Part shown: in pieces, positions 48,901 through 60,900 of the stretch
Position numbering within the stretch: the first letter of the stretch is position 1
How the letters are laid out: every line of letters starts with the position of its first letter
Source: Amblyomma americanum
Taxonomy: Eukaryota; Arthropoda; Arachnida; Ixodida; Ixodidae
Direction: 5' to 3'
DNA length: 64,000 nt
NCBI RefSeq assembly: GCF_052857255.1
Contig: NC_135505.1
Span: forward strand, 140,528,343-140,592,342
The notes under the pieces: generated by a model
The model's database searches: none
What the model saw: the letters and a program-made list of their open reading frames with translations, nothing else
Told to the model about the DNA's origin: nothing
Translations under genes and position numbers: made by a program

Positions 48901-51900
48901 CCGCTGGTCATATTCACTAGCTTTATGACAAACCAGCTGATTTTTCAGCTTTGGCCACCTGAGGTGCAGAGAGCTCCAACGAGGTCAGGTGGGAGATGAA
49001 GACATGCCAGTTGTAAGCTTGTCAGGTAAGGCAATGGCCAACACTCACTCGCCTGTTCTATACTGCATGTCCCAAGCCCCTCTACTGCTGTCGGAAAGAG
49101 GCTTGCAACAGAACGACATGAAACGAGTCGCAAAAAGGCTCAACCATGACTCTCACCCCATCTGGGCAGTACTGTTGTCCCGGTAACCGCCAACCGCTTC
49201 GACGAGAAGGGTCACAAAGCAGTGCAGAAAGGTGCGCATTCCAAGGCGGACCTGCACATGGAATATATCAAACTATTTCGCCATCCCCTTCAAGGTCGAT
49301 ATATATCCAGGATCGACTGCATGCATAAAAAAAAAATAAACTTCTGTGCTTCAAAAAAAAAGCACGAAGCAAGTAGAAAGCATTGAAATGATCCAAACAG
49401 AATCTTCGCTTTTTCTAGAGCTACAATCTTTCTCAGTAAAGTAAAAGTGTTTAGCATTACATTTTGTATTTTTGTTTCCACACGTCCATTTTGTAATTCC
49501 TATGTGCATGCATCATTTCCAAGCCTAATGATTAACATGATCACTCAGTCAACAACTGCTCACAAATCAGAGATCAATCATTAACAACCACTCAGCCAAT
49601 CAAGCCTCACCTGCAGCTTGAGCAAGAAGGACCGGTGGAAAAGCCGGAAGTGCCGCACTGTTGGCTGGTCAGTCGACATGAGGCCGATGAGGACTGTCAG
49701 GAGACGTTCAGCAAGCGTCTTTGGCCCCAGGGCAAGCCCAACAAGGTCAAAGAGCTGCCACACAGCCAGCAACGAGGACTCGGGGTTCGAGAAGAGGTCA
49801 CTTAGATGGTTCATGACGAGGTCGAGGTCGACCTGGCTCAGCTGGGTCAAAAGTTGCGGCAGCTCGCGTGCCACAAAGTACACCTGGAAGGCGATGGAAT
49901 CACAGTTATTCATTGTCATCATCATCAGCACAGGCTACTACCTCTTACCATACAAGATGAATGGCCAATAAAAACGTTTCACAAAGAATCCGAGAATCAG
50001 CAGGAACAAAGCCAGGTCACAGAGGCTCTCTTTGTTAGATCTGCCATAGCAACTTGTGGGCTGAATTCTGAATTCACTTAATGCTGTCAATTGTGCTAGG
50101 GTTAGCTCCTGTTGACCACATGAGTTATACGAAAGGGTTTCAAATAGAAGTTACTGACTATGCTTTGGCACCGCAGCAGTGCTGAAGAGCGCGTTTTGCT
50201 TTTATGTAGACGGTGAGTCGTACCACATGAATTTATTTTGTAAGCCTAAATTTTGCTCCGTTTTTAACACTTGAAATTTTTTATGAATATTTCACCCCCC
50301 ACAATAAACCCACTGCACCCCCTCAAATTTAGACAGATCTACTGAAAAAGAAGTTTGTTCAATATGTAAATGCGCAAAATCTACACCTTCTCAGGAGCAG
50401 TAGCCTGTGCGTCGAGCTTCACGAGGAAGTCGTATAGGGCCGGGTAGTAGGTCGGAAATGGAATGGTCGACAGAAGTGGCTGAAGAAGCTGGTGTGCGGA
50501 AGGTGGCGGAAGGCCACCATCGCAGACACAGGGGTATCGCCATTCAACACGCCCGGCACTGCCAGCACCCGCCATTTCCTTGCCCCTGGTGGCTGGCACA
50601 GTGACCGGCTTCTCTGTCTGCAACAAGACTTGGACAGCATTCTGCAGAGACCTGGAAGGAAGAGACCAATGCAGTCCATGCTGCCATGCCGTGTAACCAG
50701 TGTAACGACGATATATGATGTATAATATACAGTTGAGCCCACTTATAACAATACTCAAGAGCCAAGAAAATGTCATTGTTATAACCAATAACAGTTATAA
50801 CCGAGTTTGCCAAAAAATACAATCACGATAAGGTTCAAACATTTTAATCAAGCAGAAAAAACGTTGTCCACTAGTTAAGAGAAAAACCATGGTATGTGAG
50901 CTTTGCTAGCTTCACAGAAAGCTTCCTGACATTTGTCTCGAGAGCACCTAATTGCTTGAAGTGATCAAGTGAAAGGCCCCTTGAAAAAAACAAAATCCCG
51001 GAGGGACTGAATCATCTGCAGTGCCTCGTGTGAGGACACTACTTGGAGAGGCTGATCTGCAGTGCCGTCAGCGGCGTCGTCATAAGCTGTCTTTGCCCGC
51101 CGCTCGCACATTTGCCACGATTGCCTCGTCAGTGAGGTTCTCGGACGTTTCTACTTTATCACCTGCATAAAGAAACTCGTCCAGTCCCCATGCGTCGTTG
51201 CTGAGCGCAGAACACAGTTCCAGCATCCCTTCATCGGTCGGAAGCATCGACCGCCGCAGCCGTGCGATCCCGAACGAAGCCTCGACAAGAAAGCGTAACA
51301 ATGAGAAAACAGAACGCCACAGGCACTGCACCCATGCCACGTGCACTGACGACGCGTATAAATTCTGCAACACAAGCCCGCACACTGTCGGTCAAGTGTT
51401 TAGGGGAAGCCCACAAGGTGGAGTAAATTTGTAATAAGGGAGTAATTACTCATTGGCATCCACCGAAGCGCAGCCATACGGCTACAAAGGAAAGCTATAC
51501 AGCTTTCTCAGCAACTTCGCAGTTAAAGAAAAATTTGTCCCCCAGACCAGGACTGGATGACTTTGGTGAATAACCAGTGCATTAACTTGGCTGGGCAATA
51601 CTGGGTAGCCAGCGAGTGTTGCTGTACACCTGTGATAAACAACCAGTGAATAAGCTTGGGCGGTAAATATTGGATAGCCATTGAGTTGGGCTGGCTGCCT
51701 ATGATAGATATGCCAATGAGGAATCTTGGATGGCTAATACTGAATTGCCAAGGAATGCCATTCAAGCCAGTCAGCAACCTTGTATGCCATTAATGGCTGC
51801 TGACTGGACAGCCAGTGCAATGCATTGGCTCATACACTGGATCGGGTAGCACTTTAGTCAGATGCCATTATAGGCCTTTATTGGAGCCACTTTTCCCCAG

Positions 51901-54900
51901 TATTCGACCAGTGCCGGGCCATTATCGGCGTGCTGCTTGGGAAAGTCCTGTTAATTTGGGTTTTGCAGGACAAGAAGAAATGTCCAAATTAACCGAATGA
52001 CAAATTATAGAAAGGACCAAAAGAAACAAACAGTATACTATAAGCACTTACCTTTATTATTATTTAAAAAGAAAAATGAAATCATTCATTGCTTTGCGAG
52101 AGCTCTACATGACAACAAATACTTTCTGCAGTTCCATCAAGTGGGCCAACATGTGCGTCCTCTAGGACACTGAAGGCACAAATAGCAACCCCCCCACTCC
52201 AGAAAACACGGATATTTCAGCCAGTTTTTTACTACCTATGATCACAAAAACATTTTTTAGTCACTTCTGGTTGTTTTCAAGGAAAATTTTTAGTAGATAA
52301 TTAGAAAGACCTTACTGATACGGAATCCAGTGTTTTCTAAAACTGCTAATTCAGTTGGCACCTTGTCAGCCCACTTTTGGCAGAAACTACACAAGCATTA
52401 AAGAAAAAAAGACAATCAAAACTCACTTGGGCAGCTTGGACGACTGAATCCTGAGCACCTGCAGGGCATGCATATAGCGCTCGGAAAGGTTCCTCGAGGC
52501 GTGCGGCGCAGTTGTTGAAAAGATTGACATCTCCACAAGTAGGCACCCCAGCAGGTACATGTCGGCGGCGTGGGATGTCTGGCTTCGATGGCGGGGAAAG
52601 CTCCCATCTTGCTCATCATCGGCAGGCTGCTGTGGCAACAGAGACAGAAGAAAAGAAGATGGAAAGAAGGGAAAGAAAAAAAAACATGACATGCTCTTGC
52701 GTTGTGTTCATCACAAGCCACACCATCGCTATTAACAAGATCCATGGATATGTGGATTCAGATGCTAGGGAAAGACAAAGCAAGGACACCAAGGGTTCCA
52801 TGAAACTCAGTTTGGGAACCTGGGGCACAATAAATCGAATTAGTCATGAACTGCTCCTCTGTTACACTATTATAACCGCTGTCATAATGGTCACCTTACA
52901 CTCGTTGCTCACTGAAACAGTGCTAAGCTCACAAACTTTCATGCAGTGCATCTTACTGGCTTCATGGCATCCCAGCTATTCACCCAATAGACGCAACTTG
53001 ATCACTACTGTCTTGTACGTTTCATGTCCTCTCTATGATTCGCCTACTGAGTAAACTTTTGTCCCAGTCTAATAACCCTGCCCTCATATCGACCTGTACG
53101 TAAAGACCCTCTGTGTCTGCAATAAGCTGGTCTATGTTTGGATCTAGGCACCGTCTAAGTCTAAATTTCTCTTTGGCGAGCCTCAACTCTTCTCGTTTTG
53201 ATTTGCCTTGGGTCTCAAAAGTCATGCTCTCCAACCATTTTATTTTTAGAAACAGGAAACATCGAGCCTCCAACCCAATGTTAGAAGCAATATTTTAACC
53301 AACATACGAGTTTGATAATACCCTGCCGCTACCCCTCTGCCACCCAGTGCCACCAGATTACTGGTGGGTATCCAGTACTTTCCCTTGGACTGGTCCTTGC
53401 TTTTCTTGCGACAGTGGTACTGGGTACTTGGAAGATCATCATTAGCATCATCATCATTATTATCACAGCCCGACTGCGCCCATTGCAGGGGAAAGGCGTC
53501 TCCCATATCTCCCCGTTTAATCCTGTCCTGTGCCAGCTGTGGCCATCTCATCCCTGCAAACTTCCAGATTTCATCCGCCCAACTAACAACTTTCTGCACA
53601 ACCAACTACACCGGTAGGTACCGAGTACAGTGAAAGCTCGTTAATTCGACCCCCGTTAATTCGGACAATCGGATAATTCGACCTGCACGCATGGTCCTTA
53701 CAATTATATATAGGAGTCTATGGGGCAAAACTCTCGTTAATTCGGACAAATTTTACCACCCATCTGTTAATTCGACCTAGTTCCACGGCCCGCCAAGAGC
53801 GGCGCTACTGTAAAGTTGGAAAAAAAGAATGTAGCGTAGGCCATCCGTACGGTCATCGTCATCAGCAGTACGAGAGAGGGCGAGGGAAGCAAGGTTAGCA
53901 GTGGCCGAAGCGCCCGGTGTCTTTCTTTGTGCTTCGTTGCCTCTTGCAGTCGTGCTCAGTCGTCGTGTTAACCCTATCTTCAGCAAGTCTCGTTTTGGCG
54001 TGTGTCGTCGTTGCCCCGTGTTTCTTGCTGCTACGATCGCGGTTATTGAACCCTAACACGCCTTTTCTGGATATTGCGTGCTTTGCCAGCGTGTTTACTT
54101 TGCTGTTTTCGAGTGCGTAGCGCGCCATGCCTGCGCGCCTCGCCATCGCGTCCTGCTCCGATGGCGACACCGGCAAAGCGGCCGAAGTACAACCAGGCGA
54201 AGGACCTAGCCATGAAAGTGGAAATATTGAAGGTGCTGAAGGATGGTGTTTCACGCTCTGACGTGATGGTCAAGTATGATGTTAAAAGAACCGCCTTGGC
54301 CACTTACGTGAAGAATGAAAACAGCATTATGGAGGCGTTTGACAGTGAAGCCTACGCGGGCCGCGGAGCATCTGGCAGCTGTTAGAGCTATTGTAGCCGC
54401 TCAAATTCGCCCGAAAAAGCAGACGACGATAACAAACTTCTTTGCCAAATAAAGGTATGTCATGCTGGGGCAAATTTCATGTTCTTTGTGGTTCATTCGA
54501 TATTTTGACATTCGGTTAATTCGACAATTTTTCGCGGTCCCGTCAGTGTCAAATTAACGAGCTTTTACTGTACTTTCCTGTACTTTTACTTACTGTACTT
54601 TGTTTTCATTGGGACAAGATGACTAAAAAAAAAAAAAATTGGTGGTGGTTTAGCTCTGGTTAAACCTGGAGTGACGTGATAGCTACAGCTGGCTGAGTGG
54701 AAATTGGTTATGTGACCAACCACGTGACTAACCATGTGATCAGCCACGGCGCCGCGCCGCCGGCAGCTGCTCCGCACCACGTGACCAACCACGTGACAGC
54801 GTGGTGGCACAACCGCAGGGTGGCGGCGCCACTACGCTGAAGGCTCTAGATGCTACTGTAATGTAGCTATCGCTACAAAGCGATCTTCAGCCTCCCTTGC

Positions 54901-57900
54901 TCTCACTGGCCAAGCTTCTCTAGCGCTATTATAAAGCAAATTAGCATCATCAGGAAGAACCCACCTGGGTAGCCGAGGCCAGACTGACGGATGGAGGCAG
55001 GCGGTGCGGCGAGTGGTGCAGGCAGAAGGTGCAGAGTGATTCCAGCTGCTGGAGCTTGGACAGGGGCGAGTAGTCCTTGGGCAGGACGATCACCTGGGTC
55101 TCAGCGGGCACTGAGCCGCTGGTGGTTGAGGCAAGCTGCTGGCCGACCGACCTTGACCTGTGTGTTGAAGGTCGGGAGTCTTGGCATGCTCACAAACAAA
55201 GGGGAAACAAGGCCACCTCATGAACTCTTGCCTTACCGCAGAAAAACAATTTCAGGATGGTGTGCATAAAATTCTTTCCCATCCATTAATTTAAACATTT
55301 TTCTTCACTACAGCATATCGTAGTGCAGCTAACTGAGTCCCTATTCAATGATACAAAGAAAAAAATGTCGTGCTTTCGAAACAAAAAAAATTTGACTGTT
55401 AAAATTTCAGACTCTCGCACAAAAGTAACAAAAATATTAATCATATCCTGTTGAAAAAAAGAATAAAAAATTTAGAAAATACACTTTGTGGTTTACTAAG
55501 GCAAAAATAAGCATTTAAAGATACAGAACTTTTCATGCTAAACTTTCCAGTCAGCAAAAAATAACATACTGCTTGCGCACAGCGCTTTTGGCTACTCCGT
55601 AGTGCAGTCAAGGTGGACTCAGGGCTGTCTTGCACAAAACTGTCCGTTACAGTGCTGGTGGCACAGAATCATTTAGAATATGCCCGGCATCTTCAGAGAG
55701 GCCCAGAAAGCAATGAATCTCCTTAGCAATGGCCAACATGAAAGTTACAGACGGGCACCTGTCGAAAGTCAAGGCTGGGCGGAAAAATCATCTCTGTTGC
55801 AAGTCAAGTGCCGATGCTATCAAATCCCGAGAACATCGTCCTTGCTGAGCAGGGTCAGCGTGAAGCGAGGACGCCAATGCTCGTCGCTACTGCTCCATGT
55901 CAACAGGTTTTGTGTGAAGTTCAAAAATACTCCCTTGTATGGCTGAAGTAAAAACCAATTTCGAAATTGAAGTACAAGCCGTATTGCAACACACAAAGTG
56001 GCATTAATTTTCCAGAAGCGGCCCGGATTGCTCTGAATGGGACGGCTCGTGCTATCATTCGAATTGAACGATCTGAATAGGCTCGGTATAGAAAGAGTTA
56101 AGCAAACACACCAAGAAGGTGCAATAGTATGTAAATGAGGAAATGTTTGGAAGCTTTTCAAATAGGGGCTATAATAACTTTCTGAAGCTCCATGTGGGCT
56201 ATGAGAGATGCCACAGCGGACAGCTTCACACACCTAAACAACCATTTTTCAAATGGCTGATAAGTTAAAACAATGACAGGACTCAAAAATTAAAAAAAAA
56301 AATTATGAGAACGCTTCAGCCACCTTAACAGTGAAATGAGATAGCATTAGCTTTCATATTCGTCGCAGCTTCTGCTGCAACTTCTGCATCAGATTCTTAG
56401 CAGACATTTGCATATATATCACATTTTTTTGCATTTTTAATTTCAGTTCTGTATCTAGCTTGCTGTCTAGAAACTAGGTGGTTAAAGATCCAGTGGGCAG
56501 GTTGAGATGACGTCACAAAGGCATGTTACCTCTCTCAACCCATCATTTTAACTGCCACCTGCCATAGTGTGCAGGTTGTGCAGAAACTGGTGGCCGGGCT
56601 GCCACCTGCCAAGGTGGGCAGGTTGTGGTGACGTCACAAGATCATGTGACCTCTCTCAGCCAATCAGCGAATTGCTAATATGCCACTGCATTAAAATTTT
56701 TTTCACATGGCTGATTTTCCTTTAATGCAAAATAATCTATGGAAAAACTCCAAAGTCTACTATTTCAGAATGGTTTCAGACTTTTCCACCATTCTTTAAG
56801 CATGAAGAAGAGTAAGTGACAGCTCTGTGTGCTTCCTGCCCAACCTACAACATGCTGACCATGAGGCCATTGCTCAAGGCTGCGTGCAGGCTTACTTGAC
56901 AATTGTCGATGACTTCCTCTTGCTTTGGGGAGCCTCTGGAGTGGAATCGTCTTCAGCACTGTCTTTGGCTTCGGGGGGCTATTTTTTTTAATGAGGCAAA
57001 AGATAAGACTTGCATGACTACTCAGCTCTAGGTGTTCTTTTTGTCCCATGTGCCTTTTATGCAGAGTTTCAAATTTCCTTTTATTCAAATTAATTTCTTG
57101 CTTGCACAATTCCAAAAACAAAATAAATTCCAATCCAATTCAATACATCGAATGTGTAAGTTAGAACACATGCTGCAGATAATGACAAAAAAAGTTGCAA
57201 TGGTAACCAGGTGAAGACATATGCGTTACTCTTGGAAGAGGGGGGTGGGTGGGTTGGGGGGGGGGGGGGGGAGCAGTTTTGTTTTAACTTTTTTGTAATA
57301 AGATATGATTCAGCATGGTCCTCCAACGTAAAATTTCAAACCCCACCCCCCAATTCCACCCCTGATGGCAACAACGCTATTGCAATAACAGCTGGCTTTG
57401 TGCTCTAATGCCTGAAACTTCTCTACGTACACAAGACAGGTGACTGGCTTCACTTTAAAGGTTTGAAATAGGGTTCTACAAGGGTGAAGGCGAATGCCTT
57501 TAAACAATCACCATTATCCCTTTATTATCCCTTCAAACATCAGGATGGGCCTTCACAAAACCCACGGAAATGGCATTGTATCATAAGCCAATGCCCTTGC
57601 CAGAGCTCTCAGGCATTCACAAGTAACCCCACTTACAACTAAACTTGCTTTCAAAACTCCACAAAAAACCACTGCAATCTAAAAGGCCATGCGCAAGGAC
57701 AAATTGCAGCCCGTTTGCCGAACACATTTTCTTTCAAGTGTGCTTGGTAACAAAAATAACATCATGTGATGCTTATTCCAGATCTGGTACAAGAGCCAAG
57801 AACCAGAACTTTTTTTTTTCCCCTTTAATCTCGTTCATCCCTTGAGAGGATGAAAAGCTGTTAATGGTAAAGACAGAAAAATTAACAAGCACAAAAACTT

Positions 57901-60900
57901 TGACTACTAAAGCAAACTCACAAGGCTGAGCTCCTTGTCAACCATACTATCTTGCCGGCTCTTCCTGCGAGATGACATCGAGCCTGATGGAGGCTGAAAA
58001 ATTTGTAGAAATGGCGACAATGAGCGGACGCGCAATTTCGCAGCGACCCTTAGAGACATTGCACCTCCAATGAATACAAGAGCCAAAACTTAGACACTTA
58101 TTCATACTACCAAACTTCACACGGAGAACTAAACCGAAATACAGATCTGGCAAAGGTTGCCTTTGCAGAAGAGTGCACTTTGATTTCCCTGAATTGCTCA
58201 TTCACGGCCATTAATCTAAACTAGAATATTTGAAAAAGTCATTTTAGTAATGGTACTAGTCAACAATACCCAGTTTTGAGAGAGTCAGTTTTCGCTCATA
58301 TCGTTCCACCACATTGTACTCGTGTCTTTTTTTTTTCTGTCCCTTGTGTTTTTTTGAGAAGGAACAATATAAGAAGCTACAAAAGACTCCTGCTAAGATG
58401 AAATCAGTTCAGATGAATTCTCGGATAATATGAACAATCTATACCATTAGGCTGGTTTCCCACAGGTCTCAGTGTAAAAAATAATTCTGCTTAGGACGAA
58501 CAGTTTCGCGCGTCCTTAAGTTAAGACAAACTTTCACAGTGACCACGAACTGCGGTCAACCCGCACAACCGCACTTGCAGGCTGTCCTCTCAGCACTGTT
58601 AAAAAAAAGAAAAAGTATACAAAATGCTTCTATGCAAGAAAGCGCACCCTCCCCAAGATGGCTTCTCTGCCCTCTCCAAGATGGCTTCTGCGCAACTTCA
58701 TGCAAACTGTGGTGAAGCAACCTTGCGGAAGCACATGTTCTTGAGAGGAAGCTTTCTTGCCGATACAGAAAAAGGCAAGGCACCTTTGAGCTGGCGCTGA
58801 GATCTGACATCTGACATGGTCACATCTTGGCACCGCACGTACGCCGATTTCCACAGACTAAAAGGCGTGTATGTGCAAAGTGCACCCGCTCGTTGACTTG
58901 GGGCTTAAAAGCTGTGAGGCCGCAATTTCAACTGACATAGCGTCGCAATGCGCGTTACCACGGCACAGAGATGGCCAGATATTGAAGCTGTGCGCGTTGC
59001 CTGCGACAGAAGGAAAAGCACATAGTGTGCCTGTTCGTAGGGTTGGTAACAGCTATGCTGCGGAAGGAGTGCGACAACAGAGCAGCACGCGACTACCCTG
59101 CTGGGTACCTTCGAAATGCTCACAGCAGGATTGAATGCAAAAATCAGAAAAAAAGAAACACAAATAGCAGCAACAACAACAAACCAGAAGACTAGACAGA
59201 TGCCATTTTCAAGTAGGATACAGTAAAACCTCGTTAATTCGAAATCGCTTAATTCGAACTGCCGGTTAATTCGACCTGACGGCCGGGTCCCGGCAAAGCC
59301 CTGTGTATTTCAATGGGTCAAAACTCCCGATAATTCGAATATGCCGGTATCCACGTCGGTTAATTCGAACTAGGCGCCGATGGCTGGCATTGTTCCTCGC
59401 ATATAAAGTCACCTCGCAGCAAATACAATGCGCTGAAAATTAAAAAAAAAATGCAGAATGATGAGAAAAAAAATAAGCCAGCACGCATGTCAGCACGCAC
59501 GAGGTGAGACGTGAATTTCGTTGCCCGAACCAACCCTCCGGTGCATGCCGTAGCAGGTTTTCGCTGCCGGAGCGTCGAAGCATTGGCTTGTCTATTTTTG
59601 GCTGACGCGCGGTCACGCGGGTAGCCACCCTACCGCGGGCGCCGCCTATGCTCCGGCCACGGTGGCTCCGGCGCAAGCCGTTGCAGCAGGTCAACTATAG
59701 GACTACCTTGCCGATTACTCGCTCAGCGATGTGTTCAATGCAGATGAAACCGCGCTTTATTTCAAGTTGCTGCCGAACAAGACTGTCAGTTACAAAGGCG
59801 ACACGTGTTCAGGCGGGAAGAGAAGCAAGGGAAGAGTGACGGTGTTGGTGTGCGCAAACGCGACTGGCACGGAACGGTGCCGCTTGCTTTTGGCAAAGCA
59901 GCGAAGTTAAGCGATGCCGAGATTATTGAAGCGGCCTGCGGTGACCAGATGCCGCACAACTCGGGCGTGGCGAGCACAGCTGACAGCGACGACGAGTCCG
60001 ACGGAGGCGACGATCCATTGCCACCCCCGAGTGCATGTGAAACAGCGTCAGCACTCGATCTGGCTGCGCGCTACTTCTCCGCCGATGATAATTCGGACGC
60101 TGCGTTGGAGCTGTTGGGCAAGTTGCAGACGATGCTTGTCGAGTCACGGCAAAGGAAACGAAAACAAATGCGCATCACCGATTATTTTTCTCTTTGATAT
60201 GCTTTGCCAATCTGCTGTTAATAAACATGTTTTTGAAGCATAGTGTCATATTTAATCATTAAGCTTGCTGCTTACGCGAATGCATTTTGATGTTAGCTCC
60301 AACCGCATAAACAAATTAACTTTATTTCCTTCGACATTCGGGCTCTATGATTTTAATTCGCGCAATCGCCCGCCGCAAATGTGTAGTAGCGCGTAGTAAG
60401 AGATAACGATCTCAGATATGCCTGTTTTAGCTTCGGCCCGTGCTGCCGGGCGTGATGGCCGCTTTTTTTAGCGCCCGCTCGTTAATTCAAACTCCGCTTA
60501 ATTCGAACAATTTTCCGGTCCCCCTCGAGTTCGAATTAACGAGGTTTTACTGTATTCTCTCTCAAGGAGGTTATGTCATTCATTCATTGCTTTCATGTAA
60601 TGAAGACACCTAGCATGTTCACACATCTTATTTATCGGCACTTCTGTTAAACCAAACTTCTGATAAGACAACAAATTTTTTGGTCCCTTCGAGTTCATCT
60701 TAAAAGCCTATTGTATTATTTAGCAGAGATTCTGTAAGCTGCCTATAACTCTTTGTATAGCACCACACCACATGCGCCAGCCTAATCGTTTCCTAGTCGC
60801 TTCGCTAGTGAGTGCACTGCCTTCCTCGTCCTGCACTGACCCGCGACTGGGGTGACCCCAGGGCAGCTCCAGAGCTGTGCTGGAGCCGGAACGTCTTTGG

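Larger units (their letters stand above)
58383..60712. mobile_element. Candidate outer DNA element around a nested Tigger
   Basis: Left AAGACTCCTGCTAAGATGAA and the inverse of the right end (AATAGGCTTTTAAGATGAAC) look like a degenerate inverted pair, with the Tigger-like element 59221-60552 inside. The pairing is weak. Confidence 0.35.

Noticed and set aside
59805..60197. Intact 130-residue gene
   Set aside because: It is a chance joining of two frames of a deleted Tigger-like transposase; only the C-terminal half is the original frame.
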